A stretch of 64,000 bases of DNA, taken from contig CAMVDX010000005.1 in NCBI GenBank assembly GCA_947166355.1, forward strand, positions 101,650 through 165,649. Direction: 5' to 3'. The notes beneath the pieces were generated by a model. It made no database searches and was not told the DNA's origin. It saw only the letters and a program-made list of their open reading frames with translations. Positions 24,723-34,726 of the stretch are shown here, one piece after another. Both the position numbers and the translations under genes were made by a program. How positions within the stretch are numbered: position 1 is the first letter of the stretch; each line of letters starts with the position of its first letter. The stretch comes from an uncultured Treponema sp. (GTDB lineage Bacteria > Spirochaetota > Spirochaetia > Treponematales > Treponemataceae).

Positions 24723-27672
24723 AAAACTTGCAATTATCATTTCGATAGTTTTGCTGTGTGTGCAGTTTCCGCTTTGTGCACACAGCGGAATGGTTTCCGG
24801 CGAAAAAAATCTTCGTGTAGCTAAAACAAAATGGTTTGATATTATTTATCCGTTACGCAGTGAAGAGAGTGCTGCCATTCTTTATGAAAATGCCGACCGT
24901 GTTTATGAAGAAGTGAGTGCACAGTATGGGCTGGTTCCCTCCTTCAGAATGCCGGTCGTAATTACTCCCGCAGTAGAGCAGTTCAATGCCCTGTGGATGG
25001 CCATTCCATATAATCACATAACAATTTATGATACGGGCTTTTCCGGTTCTATGGAGCTGGCTGTATTTAGTGAAACTCTTCTTTCTACCTTCCGGCACGA
25101 GCTTACGCATGCTGTTTCTTATAATATGAAAAATGGTTTCTGGCGTTTTATGGGGAACGTATTTGGTGACTGTGTTGCTCCTGGAATGCTTTTTGTAACA
25201 ACAGGTATGGCAGAAGGTGTTACTTTGACTAGTGAAAGTGCAGGCGGCGAAGGAAGACTTAATGATGAGTATGCAACCCATTATGTAAAGCAGGCAAAGC
25301 TGGAAGATTGTTTTCCTGCATATCATGATGTTTCGGGCTCTTCTGATGTTTCTCCAAGTGGAGATGCCTATTATTTTAATGGCGCTTTTCATCAATGGTT
25401 ACAGCAAAAATACGGAATGTCAGCTTATGCAGATTTCTGGTTTAGGGTTGTAAATGGAAAAAGTATTACAATCAGCGGAGCTTTTAAAAAATCGTTTGGA
25501 GTAAAATTAAAAACAGCCTGGAAGCAGTTTGAAGAAGAATACAAGGTGCCTGAGATCTCGGCAAATCCTGTGACAGCTGGTGAAGTACTGGATTTTTTTA
25601 AGCCTCAGGTAAAAAACTTTTCAATCCAAAATAATGCAGGAGCCCTTTATTCCTCTTTGTCAGAAGGTTCTGGCAGACTTGTATGGTTTGACTATTATGG
25701 TGGCCGTGTGTTTATGGCAGATTCTTCTGAAAAAACTACCAGAATACGTCATATTTTTGATTTAAAGGGTATTTCATCCGTAAATATTTCTAAAGACGGA
25801 CGTTTTATTGCAGCAAGCTATGCCAGTGAAAATGGAGTGGGAACTGTTTCCCGTGTAAAAATTTATGACGTTGAACACGGAACTTTTTTTTCTGTAAAAG
25901 AAACCGGTTTGAAAGAGGCGGCTGTAATAAAGAGTGGTGAAGACTGGTATCTTGTTGCTCAAAAATATTTTGCACAGCATTTTTCAATCTCTATTTCGAA
26001 AATCATTTTGAATGGAGGCGGAGCGAATTCTTCTGCGGAACAAGGGCGCATAGCTGCTGTAAAGCCTGTTACTGAAATTAAAATGGAGCGTGAGGTAAAT
26101 CTGTTTGCCTTTTGTTCTGCAGCTGATGATAACTTTGCATATCTGAAAAAAAATGGTTTAACTTACAGCCTGTGTATAAGTTCAATAGATGGTACCGTGC
26201 TTTCTGAAGCAGTTTTTCCTGAGGGAATGGCAGTTCGTTCGCTTTCTTATGATGAAAAAGCTGGTTTTCTTTTTAGTTATGCACAGAAAGGTACATTGCC
26301 AAGAGCTGGAATTATTAATGCACGGACTAAAGAATTTTGCCTGAGTGATAAAGATATTTCGGGGGGTGTTTTTAACCCTGTTTACTGGAATGAACAGCTT
26401 GTATATATAGGAACCTTTTACAGACAAAACCGGATTCTTGTTTTGCCGCAAACGGAACAGTTTACCTTATCGTCAGGTTCAGCAACTTCTTCAGAATCTT
26501 CTGCATCATCTGAAACGTCAGGCTTAGCATTTACAGATAAAGGCTATAATTTTTCAATTCCATCAAAACGATATAATCCAATTCCTTATTATCTTAAAGG
26601 GATATTTATTCCAGTCAGCATATATGAATCTGGATATTCAACTTCTGCCTCTGTTTCTGCTTCAAGTTATGTTTCAAACCTTAAGAATATGTATCTCGGG
26701 GCAACTTATATAACTGCCAACCCATGGACAGAAGGCGTTGCAGATTTAATTACGCTTACAGGCGGATGGAATATTTCATCGAGAACTCTGGGAACAGCTC
26801 TTACAATAAATAAAGGAACTTCGACATCACTTTTTAGAACCAAAACGGAAGTTAAGTCTGAGTTTGATACAGCCGGCTGGAAACAGAGTGGTGGAAATCT
26901 AACGGTTTCTTCTTCTGTAAAAGTAGGAAATGTTTCTTCAATATCGTTATCAAATACTGCAACTGTAAATTTTTCCAGAAAAGAAAACAGGTTTTATGAT
27001 GTAGTTTCATTACAGTTTTCAACAATCAGAAAAGGAGGGCCTGGTCGTTTTGAGAACAAAGGATTTTTAATTTATGCTTCATATTTAAAATCAATAGGCG
27101 TTTCTCAAAGTGAAGGTTTAGCAGCTACGGCAAGGCTTTGTATACCTCATCTTCTTCCGTTTGAGTCAAAATATGGTTATACCTATAATCTTCCGGTGAC
27201 AGCGCAGTTCAAGCTGCTGCCTTCAGCTCCAACCTATGGATATACCTTTAATGCGGAATCAAATCAAAAGAATAATCCCGGACGAGCTATTTTTGACATA
27301 CAGGTTGAATCGCCTGTATTTGGAATGGATATTCAAAAGGCAATCCCTGGGGTAACTTCAGTTTATGTTAATGATTTTTATGTTTCCTGCGGATATGTAG
27401 CGACAGGAACTGCTGGTTCCGCTACAGAGAACGGTTTTCAGGCCAGATTTCTTGATAAGTATTTTAAGGCACTTGCCGAAGGAACCGGTTACTATCTGGA
27501 TTCTGCCTATTTCAAAGCGGGAATGGAGTTTACGCCGAATGTAGGGCTTTTTGCGGCATCCAATTTTAAAATGAATTTTTATGCTCTTTGCAGTTATAAG
27601 CTGCATGCTATGAAAAAATTAAAGCCGGCAGAAAGAATAGAACTTTCTATAGGCTTTGATTCGAGTTTTTAG
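24694..27672 (+). CDS. Secreted metallopeptidase-like protein with propeller and outer-membrane barrel regions
   Basis: A 992-residue protein starting at ATG 24694 (GGAG upstream) with a clear signal peptide (LAIIISIVLLCVQFPLCAHS). An HExxH zinc-peptidase motif, HELTH, lies at about 134, in a peptidase-MA-like region (about 30-290). Residues about 300-640 have TolB/propeller-like repeats (GRLVWFDYYGGRVFMAD, FIAASYASENG). The last about 330 residues alternate polar and aromatic strands and end in GFDSSF, as in an outer-membrane beta-barrel. It is co-transcribed with the ABC exporter. It may process or translocate surface material; function is inferred. Confidence 0.78.
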   Translation: MQKNVLKKCKKLAIIISIVLLCVQFPLCAHSGMVSGEKNLRVAKTKWFDIIYPLRSEESAAILYENADRVYEEVSAQYGLVPSFRMPVVITPAVEQFNALWMAIPYNHITIYDTGFSGSMELAVFSETLLSTFRHELTHAVSYNMKNGFWRFMGNVFGDCVAPGMLFVTTGMAEGVTLTSESAGGEGRLNDEYATHYVKQAKLEDCFPAYHDVSGSSDVSPSGDAYYFNGAFHQWLQQKYGMSAYADFWFRVVNGKSITISGAFKKSFGVKLKTAWKQFEEEYKVPEISANPVTAGEVLDFFKPQVKNFSIQNNAGALYSSLSEGSGRLVWFDYYGGRVFMADSSEKTTRIRHIFDLKGISSVNISKDGRFIAASYASENGVGTVSRVKIYDVEHGTFFSVKETGLKEAAVIKSGEDWYLVAQKYFAQHFSISISKIILNGGGANSSAEQGRIAAVKPVTEIKMEREVNLFAFCSAADDNFAYLKKNGLTYSLCISSIDGTVLSEAVFPEGMAVRSLSYDEKAGFLFSYAQKGTLPRAGIINARTKEFCLSDKDISGGVFNPVYWNEQLVYIGTFYRQNRILVLPQTEQFTLSSGSATSSESSASSETSGLAFTDKGYNFSIPSKRYNPIPYYLKGIFIPVSIYESGYSTSASVSASSYVSNLKNMYLGATYITANPWTEGVADLITLTGGWNISSRTLGTALTINKGTSTSLFRTKTEVKSEFDTAGWKQSGGNLTVSSSVKVGNVSSISLSNTATVNFSRKENRFYDVVSLQFSTIRKGGPGRFENKGFLIYASYLKSIGVSQSEGLAATARLCIPHLLPFESKYGYTYNLPVTAQFKLLPSAPTYGYTFNAESNQKNNPGRAIFDIQVESPVFGMDIQKAIPGVTSVYVNDFYVSCGYVATGTAGSATENGFQARFLDKYFKALAEGTGYYLDSAYFKAGMEFTPNVGLFAASNFKMNFYALCSYKLHAMKKLKPAERIELSIGFDSSF

Positions 27673-27673
27673 C

Positions 27674-27788
27674 TTATCCAGTCAAGCTGGATAATGCCAA
27701 AGCCGAGGCACACCCTGGCAGACAGGTCAAGCCCCGTGTCATTCTCTGACCGAGTTTGCTTCGCAAACGGCACAGTCCTGAACGGGGA
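27674..27788. repeat. Nested palindromes between converging genes
   Basis: The 121-nt gap contains TTATCCAG-TCAAG-CTGGATAA (27674-27694, perfect 8-bp stem), then CCCCGT...ACGGGG enclosing a small GTTTGC/GCAAAC hairpin (27754-27768). It looks like another member of the palindromic repeat set and may also serve as a transcription end, though it lacks a T-run next to the stem. Confidence 0.6.
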
Positions 27789-27793
27789 ATCTT

Positions 27794-28534
27794 TTATACT
27801 TTTATCTGACTTAATACCTGGCCGATAGGCTCGTGAATTACAAGAGTGGCCATGCTGTCCTGCGGTGTGCTCGATTTATTCAGAAGAACAAGATTTTCGC
27901 CGTGGAAATAATCAATCAAGCCTGCGGCAGGGTAAACTGTAAGTGAAGTACCGCCAATTATAAGTGTGTCTGCTGCTTTAATGGCTTTTACGGCTCCTTC
28001 AATAACGCTCTGGTCAAGGCCTTCTTCATACAAAACTACATCCGGTTTGACGAGACCTCCGCACTTAGAACAGTGAGGAAGCTTATCAGGAGCGTTTTCA
28101 CTTTCGATAATGATTTTTTCATCATAAAAGGCATGACAATCAAGACAGTAATTGCGAAGAGTGCTTCCGTGGAGCTCAAAAACATTTTTGCTTCCGGCCA
28201 GCTGATGTAATCCGTCTATATTCTGAGTTACTACGGCAAGCAGTTTACCGGCTGCTTCAAGCTCGGCAAGCTTAAAATGCGCCGCATTCGGTTTAATTCC
28301 CTGTGGCAACAGCTTTGCACGGTAAAATCTGTAAAATTCGGCTGTGTTCTGGTAAAAAAATGTGCGGCTTATAATCTGTTCAGGTGGATACTTCCATTGC
28401 TGATTGTACAGACCATCAACACTGCGAAAATCAGGAATGCCGGATTCTGTAGAAACTCCAGCTCCTCCAAAAAATACAATTTTTTTGCTTTTATCGATAA
28501 TCTGTTGTAAAATAGCAATATCAGTTGTACCCAT
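27794..28534 (-). CDS. Sir2-family NAD-dependent protein deacylase
   Basis: The 246-residue sirtuin has GAGVSTESGIPDFRS, the catalytic TQNIDGLHQLAG with the His of ELHGS, and a zinc ribbon with two Cys pairs (CLDC and CSKC). It removes acyl groups from lysines using NAD. The ATG is preceded by AAGGAGA at good distance. It is a single-gene unit transcribed divergently from the giant Ig protein. A CobB-like role, for example reversing acetylation of acetyl-CoA synthetase, is plausible but unproven. Confidence 0.93.
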   Translation of the reverse strand: MGTTDIAILQQIIDKSKKIVFFGGAGVSTESGIPDFRSVDGLYNQQWKYPPEQIISRTFFYQNTAEFYRFYRAKLLPQGIKPNAAHFKLAELEAAGKLLAVVTQNIDGLHQLAGSKNVFELHGSTLRNYCLDCHAFYDEKIIIESENAPDKLPHCSKCGGLVKPDVVLYEEGLDQSVIEGAVKAIKAADTLIIGGTSLTVYPAAGLIDYFHGENLVLLNKSSTPQDSMATLVIHEPIGQVLSQIKV

Positions 28535-28667
28535 CTTTTGTTCTCCTTAATAGAAAGTATAGTCATTATTATAACTCAAAATTTATTAATGAAACAGAGT
28601 TAACCAGCCGATAATATTGTGAGAGAATTTATTTTCAGATTTTTTTTTCCGAAAAATGAGGTAAAGG

Positions 28668-31600
28668 ATGAAAAATATGAAAAAAAGTATATTTTGTTTT
28701 ATTCTCGGAGCGATAATGCTCATTTCAGCTTCTGCGCATGGAAAAGGAGACATTGAAGAAATCAGTGTTGAAAACATGAATAGCTGGCAGGAGCAGTTTG
28801 ATTTAGATGTTCGCAAGCCTGGAAAATATAATATTTTGATTACAGCCAGGGACCTTGGTGGAAATACACATATTGAGGGACCTCATAATCTTTATCTTGA
28901 TCCGAAATCAGATCTTCCAATCTGTGGTATTACAAACCCTTATCCGAATATGCGCGTAGTAGGAAACCTTAATATTGTAGGTACCTGTGTTGATGATGAT
29001 GGAGTTTCCAGAGTTGAGCTTATTCTTGATGAAGGTAAGGAAACAGAAAGACGTGTAGATGCAGAAGGAAAGGAATTCTGGTCTTATTATCTTGATACAA
29101 ATGACCTTGAAGAAGGCGATCATACAATTAAAGTTATTGGATATGATATTAATGATGAGCCAAGGGTAAGCACTCCGTATACTCTTACCTGGCAGCTCGA
29201 CCGTAAACAGCCTGTAACTGAAATTCAAGACAAGTCAATGGGACTTCTTGTTTCTGGAACTGTAAAATTTGATGGAGTTGTAACAGACGGTAACGGAATT
29301 AAGGAATTGTATTATTCTGTAGATAACGGCGAAAACTTTATTCCAGTTAAATTCGGCGGAGACAAAAATAAAGTTCTCTGTGATTTTACAGTTTCTGTAG
29401 ATACAAAGAAATTTGAAGATGGACCGGCAGTTTTGTGGTTTAAGGCAATTGATAAGGCTGGATCTGTCGGAATGTATTCGTTCCTTTATTTTATTGATAA
29501 TACAAAGCCTGATGTTGCCATTGTTTATCCTGAAGAAGAACAGGTAATGGACGGTATTTTTACGGTTGCCGGTTATGCAAAGGATACTATTGGTGTGACA
29601 GAGCTCTCATGGAACTTTGGCGACCAGTCAGGTGTGTTTGACCTGGTTCCTGGTAACCCTTACTGGGCAGTAAATGTAAATACTCTCGGTCAGAAAGATA
29701 AATCAGGAAAGTTTACAATTCACGCAAAAGATCGTGCAGGAAATATTGTAGATGTTACAAAGGTAATTCCTCTTAATCAGGATAATAATAAGCCGGTTGT
29801 TACAGTTTCTGAGCCGATAAACGGGCAGAACTTTAGCGATTCAGATACACTTTTTGTGCGCGGTATTGCAAATGATCCGGATGGAATTAAAGAAGTTCGC
29901 ATTCAGCTTGATTCTAACGAGCCGATTATTCAGGAAACAAAGGGTGTTTTCTATTATCAGCTTTGTACAGCCGCAGAGCTTACGACAGGAAATCACAAAG
30001 TAACGGTAACTCCTGTTGATGTAAATGATATTGCGGGAAATCCAGTTGTAATCAATATTGGTTCGCGCGGAATTGCACCAACCTTTGCAGAAGCTCAGCT
30101 TGTCAGCGGTAAAGAGACAGAAGAAATTCATAACGGCATGGAAATTCATCCGGAAGCTGGAAAGACAATTTCTTTGGGAATTAATTCGGGTGTAGGTCTT
30201 GCAAAAGTAAGTTCTGAACTCAAATGGGGTAACGATGGTTTAAGTGAAACTGTCGTTGAACTGAAAAATCCATCTGCCTATACTTTTACTCTCCCAGTTC
30301 TCCCAGACAGTCCTAAGGGAGTTATGACTCTCCGAGTTCAGGCAGAAGATATACTTGGACGCACTTCAGATTATAAACTTCTCTATTATGTAACAAATAC
30401 TTCTGTAGTTAAAGCTGAAGAGCCGGTAATTGTTTTTGATGACAGTACAGTTGCAGAAGATGGTTCAATTATAAGTGATTATAACTTCCCGGTTTCAGGT
30501 TATCTGATTGGGGCTACTGCTGCATCTGTAGAGCTTGTTCCGGCAACTAAATTTGCAAAGGTTGAGCTGGAAGGAAATCAGATAAAGCTTATTCCTCAGG
30601 AAGGTGAAATTGGAAGCTCTGAACCTGTAATTGTAAGAATTAAGACAGATAAGGGTAAGATTGTTGATTCGAGGGAACTCCGCTTCCGTGCAGATACTGC
30701 TCTTCCAGAAATAACTATAAATGATTATCAGGAAAATACAGCATTATTTGGACTTATAACTCCTTTAAATATTTCAGGTACGGTTACCTGCGAAACTGGA
30801 GTCGGCGGATTAAAATATCGGGTTATGTCTGCAAAGGTAGACATTCAGAAAGGTATTATTGCTTCTGTTGAGCAGCCTGTTGCAACTGAGGATTTTATTG
30901 AGCTTGCAGTAGAAAAAGACGGTTCATTTAAGTTTGATTTTGATGCAAATGATTACGGCTATGGTGTACATATTGTAGAACTCATTGCAGAAAGCGCTGG
31001 CGGAAATCAAGTTGCCAAGGCCTTTGCCGTTAAAAATATTCCTGATGTAGAAGAACAGGCTGCAAAAATGCCGGTTCCTAAAGCTCCTGCCGTTTACTGG
31101 GCAGACGGTTTTGATGTTTATGCTATGGCCGTTTATCAGGGAGAAATGACAAATGATTATCAGTCTTTCTATCGTGCAGACATGATAGAAGGAAATAACG
31201 CGCTTGGATTTGCTTCTTCAACGATTGAGAATAAGCTTATTGCTGCAAAATACACTGCTGTAAAAAAGCCGTCGCTTTCAGCACATTTTGTACAGATTAA
31301 TGGAAATGAATATTTAAGCGGTATGCCGGTGGAACTCGGTTATGCAGCAAAAGAAGGCGCTGTTATTACTATGTATATTGATACCGGCGCGGCAGTTAAT
31401 TCCGTAAACTATGAAATTACCGGTGATGAGGTTGCAGGTGGTCAGGTAAGTGTTAAGGGGGCAGCAAAGCTTACAAAGCCAACACCTGAAGAACCTATGC
31501 GCTGGATTGCAGAAATCCCTGTTGCAAATCTGCCGTCACGTGTAAATAAAATCAGTGCAACAATTAAGGCCGGTGCGCTTGAACAGACAGTTACCGGTTC

Positions 31601-34600
31601 GTTTACAGTAATCCGTACTCCAGATGAAGCGAACATAAACGATGCAGAAAACGTTTATCCTATGGCTGCGGCAGATACTGCTTACGATGAAATTGATAAT
31701 AATTATGTTTTGAGTAATGGTTCAAAATTCTTCTTCTATGCAAATTATAATGCGCCGCTTCATGTAGAATTAGTTTCTGCAACTCCAGGGCTTACAGTAG
31801 AAGCCGATGGAAATCTTATTACTCTTTCTGCTGAAAAGGATGGAAGCTACAAAAATGTTGTTGTAAAGGTTACAGACCGTTTTGGTGATGTACATAATTC
31901 AGCTCCGTTTAATTTTATTGCGAATACAAGTAATCCAGAGCTTAATCTTGAAACTCCTGCTTTGTTCCAGTGGGTCGGAAATGTATTTAAGCTTTCGGGA
32001 ACGGCTGCACATCCGCTTGGAATCAGAAGTGTTGAATACTCGCTTGATAATGGTGAAACCTGGGCAGAGTTTGATCTTTCAAAGAATACAAACCGCATTG
32101 GTGTTACTTTTAGTAAAGACATCGATATTACAGATATGCCGGATGGTCTTGTCAGAATTAACCTGCGTGCCCGTGATACTTCCGGTCACGAAACTTATGT
32201 ACTCAGTTCTGCTTACAAAGACGTTACTCCACCAGAGGTTAATGTAATTGAGCCTCTTATTGTAGATGTTGTAAATGGTCAGAACCTCATAGTATTTGAA
32301 GTAAAGGATAATGGACTGCTGGCTAAGGCAGAATATATTGCTCCACCAGAAAAGGGTAAGGAGCAGGCTCGTAAAGATATTGAACTTAATCCTCTTATTT
32401 ATACTTATGTTGGTACAGAAGAGTATCCTATAAACGATGCAATGTCATTTGTGTTTACAGATGATGCCGGCAATTCAACTCCAATTGAAGCATGGGCATT
32501 CAGTATTGATAATGAATCTGACTTGCCGCGTGCAGAAATTCATGTGCCGGAAGACATGCAGGTAATTACCCGCGACTTTACAATTTCGGGCGTTGTTTAT
32601 GATGATGATGGCGAATCTACAATCTTCTATAAGATTGACGACGGAGAATATAAACAGGTTTCTTCGAATGAAGTCTTCAAGCTGTTTGATCCTGAGGCGG
32701 AGTACAAGTCAAATACAAGCTTCTCAATTGATGTACCGCTCGACACAATGACTGATAACGAGCACACAGTAACTGTTTATGCAGTGGATGTAAACGGCGT
32801 TAAAGGGCCAGAAGTATCGCGAACATACCGCATTTCTCTGGAAGAGCCGAAGGGTGCTGTAGAAAAGCCTACAATTGATACCTCTGTTCGTAATATGGTT
32901 ACAATTTCCGGATGGGCAAGCGATAAGAACGGTATTGGAAACGTTAAGGTTTCGCTTGATAACGGAAACAGTTATAACGAAGCTGTTGGTACAGAAGAAT
33001 GGAGCTATACTTTTGATTCCCGCGCTATTCCTGGCGGAACTCAGGTTGTGTTCCTTAAGGTAACAGATAATTACGGAATTCAGGGTCTTTATTCAAGCCT
33101 TATTAATATTGATAACGATGCTCCGGTTTTGAACCTTGAGCTTCCGCTTGATGATTCTACTACAACAGGTGTTCTGTTCTTCTCTGGTTATACTTATGAT
33201 AATGTTGAGGTAACAGACCTGTACCTTACAATCAGAAACCTTGAAAAGGGAAATAAGCCTGATGTGCGCAATATGAAGATTGACCGAATTATCGGTGAAG
33301 TAATTGATATGCGTGACCTTGAAGATGGCTTCTATAACGTAGAGCTTACCGGAAAAGATAAAGCCGGAAATTCTACAAATGTCAGCCGCAATATTCACCT
33401 TGAAAAGAATATTGCTCCGGCTACGGTAGACATTCTTTATCCACTTGAGGGTGAACATAAGAACGGTGTATTTACGGTCTACGGACAGGCTTCATCAGAA
33501 ACTGAAATTACACTTTTGAATCTGTATATTGATGATAAGTTTATTGCAGAAACAACTCTGACAAGCTCTGGCTTCTTTAAGTTTGATCTTGGCCCGGATA
33601 TGATAGAAGAGGGTGTTCATACATATCATGTTGATTCTGTTCTATCAACTGGCAAAACCGTAAGCTCACGTAATCAGACTATAACCTATAGCCCTACAGG
33701 ACCATGGGTAACAATTGATAACTTTACTTACGGTGATTTTGCAACGAACCGTCCTTATATTCGAGGTCAGGCAGGTTACTCTATCAGTGAAGATGAGCTT
33801 TTGTTCTCAAAGACCAAGGAAGCAACAGCAGAGCAGAAGGCTATTACAGCTGCTAAGTCGGTTGCAAAAATAGAACTTAGCTTTGATAACGGAAAAACAT
33901 TCACCGAGCTCTCAAAAAATGAAAAGTGGATGTATCGAATAGAGAATCAGGATATTGCAGAAGGTTACCATTTCTTCCTTGTTCGTGCCACAATGAAAAA
34001 CGGTGAAACTGCAATTACACGAACAATAATTCAGATTGATAATACGGCTCCTTCAATCAAGCTTATAGCTCCTACAAACGGAGGTCGTTATAATCAGTTG
34101 CTCAATGCTTCCGGTCTTTCAAATGATGATGTACAGCTTGAAGATGTAACGGTTGCACTGCGAAAAGGTGATAAGGCTTCTTATGAAGTTCCATCTTTCA
34201 TTCAGGGCTTGTATGTAGACTTCCGCTTCTGGGGTGCTACACTGTTCTCTGTAGGTGCTGGTCTTACCTTCTTTGATGATGTAGTAAAACTTCAGTTCTC
34301 TTACGGACAGTTTACACAGCAGCAGCGTGATGCGGTTTCAAATATCTTTAAGCTTGAGCTTACAGATTTGCGATATGGTGGAAATGTCTTCTCTGGAAAG
34401 CTTCTTGCAAATGTTGCATCTCTGCCGTTCAGTTACTTCCTTGGTCACGACTGGGACTGGCTTTACGCACAGTTTGCGGTAGGTGCTGAATTTGCTATGT
34501 TTACACAGACTAACAGTGGTAAAGCACAGATTCTTTCTTCTGTAGTCGGACAGATTGAATTCCCTAAGGTTAAGCTTCAGAATGTAAAAGCTTTCAGTAC

Positions 34601-34715
34601 TTTCTCTCTTTATACAGAAGGTTCACTGTGGTTTATTCCAACTGATGTTTCTGGTAATAATATCCGAAGCCTTGTGCCACAGGTTTCTATCGGCTTCAGA
34701 ACTAATATATTCTAA
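28668..34715 (+). CDS. Giant exported Ig-repeat protein with C-terminal outer-membrane barrel
   Basis: A 2015-residue protein with a signal peptide (MKKSIFCFILGAIMLISASAHG). The body is a long series of Ig/Big-like modules of about 90-110 residues marked by recurrent joints such as IDNTKPDVAIVYP, DNNKPVVTV, DNDAPVLNLELP and IDNTAPSIKLIAP and by strands like KELYYSVDNGENF. The last about 170 residues are barrel-like (YAQFAVGAEFAMFTQ, VPQVSIGFRTNIF, terminal Phe). It is probably an outer-membrane-anchored stalk displayed on the surface or in the periplasm. GAGGTAAAGG precedes the ATG. It begins a three-gene operon; the next gene follows after 11 nt. Confidence 0.85.
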   Translation: MKNMKKSIFCFILGAIMLISASAHGKGDIEEISVENMNSWQEQFDLDVRKPGKYNILITARDLGGNTHIEGPHNLYLDPKSDLPICGITNPYPNMRVVGNLNIVGTCVDDDGVSRVELILDEGKETERRVDAEGKEFWSYYLDTNDLEEGDHTIKVIGYDINDEPRVSTPYTLTWQLDRKQPVTEIQDKSMGLLVSGTVKFDGVVTDGNGIKELYYSVDNGENFIPVKFGGDKNKVLCDFTVSVDTKKFEDGPAVLWFKAIDKAGSVGMYSFLYFIDNTKPDVAIVYPEEEQVMDGIFTVAGYAKDTIGVTELSWNFGDQSGVFDLVPGNPYWAVNVNTLGQKDKSGKFTIHAKDRAGNIVDVTKVIPLNQDNNKPVVTVSEPINGQNFSDSDTLFVRGIANDPDGIKEVRIQLDSNEPIIQETKGVFYYQLCTAAELTTGNHKVTVTPVDVNDIAGNPVVINIGSRGIAPTFAEAQLVSGKETEEIHNGMEIHPEAGKTISLGINSGVGLAKVSSELKWGNDGLSETVVELKNPSAYTFTLPVLPDSPKGVMTLRVQAEDILGRTSDYKLLYYVTNTSVVKAEEPVIVFDDSTVAEDGSIISDYNFPVSGYLIGATAASVELVPATKFAKVELEGNQIKLIPQEGEIGSSEPVIVRIKTDKGKIVDSRELRFRADTALPEITINDYQENTALFGLITPLNISGTVTCETGVGGLKYRVMSAKVDIQKGIIASVEQPVATEDFIELAVEKDGSFKFDFDANDYGYGVHIVELIAESAGGNQVAKAFAVKNIPDVEEQAAKMPVPKAPAVYWADGFDVYAMAVYQGEMTNDYQSFYRADMIEGNNALGFASSTIENKLIAAKYTAVKKPSLSAHFVQINGNEYLSGMPVELGYAAKEGAVITMYIDTGAAVNSVNYEITGDEVAGGQVSVKGAAKLTKPTPEEPMRWIAEIPVANLPSRVNKISATIKAGALEQTVTGSFTVIRTPDEANINDAENVYPMAAADTAYDEIDNNYVLSNGSKFFFYANYNAPLHVELVSATPGLTVEADGNLITLSAEKDGSYKNVVVKVTDRFGDVHNSAPFNFIANTSNPELNLETPALFQWVGNVFKLSGTAAHPLGIRSVEYSLDNGETWAEFDLSKNTNRIGVTFSKDIDITDMPDGLVRINLRARDTSGHETYVLSSAYKDVTPPEVNVIEPLIVDVVNGQNLIVFEVKDNGLLAKAEYIAPPEKGKEQARKDIELNPLIYTYVGTEEYPINDAMSFVFTDDAGNSTPIEAWAFSIDNESDLPRAEIHVPEDMQVITRDFTISGVVYDDDGESTIFYKIDDGEYKQVSSNEVFKLFDPEAEYKSNTSFSIDVPLDTMTDNEHTVTVYAVDVNGVKGPEVSRTYRISLEEPKGAVEKPTIDTSVRNMVTISGWASDKNGIGNVKVSLDNGNSYNEAVGTEEWSYTFDSRAIPGGTQVVFLKVTDNYGIQGLYSSLINIDNDAPVLNLELPLDDSTTTGVLFFSGYTYDNVEVTDLYLTIRNLEKGNKPDVRNMKIDRIIGEVIDMRDLEDGFYNVELTGKDKAGNSTNVSRNIHLEKNIAPATVDILYPLEGEHKNGVFTVYGQASSETEITLLNLYIDDKFIAETTLTSSGFFKFDLGPDMIEEGVHTYHVDSVLSTGKTVSSRNQTITYSPTGPWVTIDNFTYGDFATNRPYIRGQAGYSISEDELLFSKTKEATAEQKAITAAKSVAKIELSFDNGKTFTELSKNEKWMYRIENQDIAEGYHFFLVRATMKNGETAITRTIIQIDNTAPSIKLIAPTNGGRYNQLLNASGLSNDDVQLEDVTVALRKGDKASYEVPSFIQGLYVDFRFWGATLFSVGAGLTFFDDVVKLQFSYGQFTQQQRDAVSNIFKLELTDLRYGGNVFSGKLLANVASLPFSYFLGHDWDWLYAQFAVGAEFAMFTQTNSGKAQILSSVVGQIEFPKVKLQNVKAFSTFSLYTEGSLWFIPTDVSGNNIRSLVPQVSIGFRTNIF

Positions 34716-34726
34716 AAGGAGTGAAG

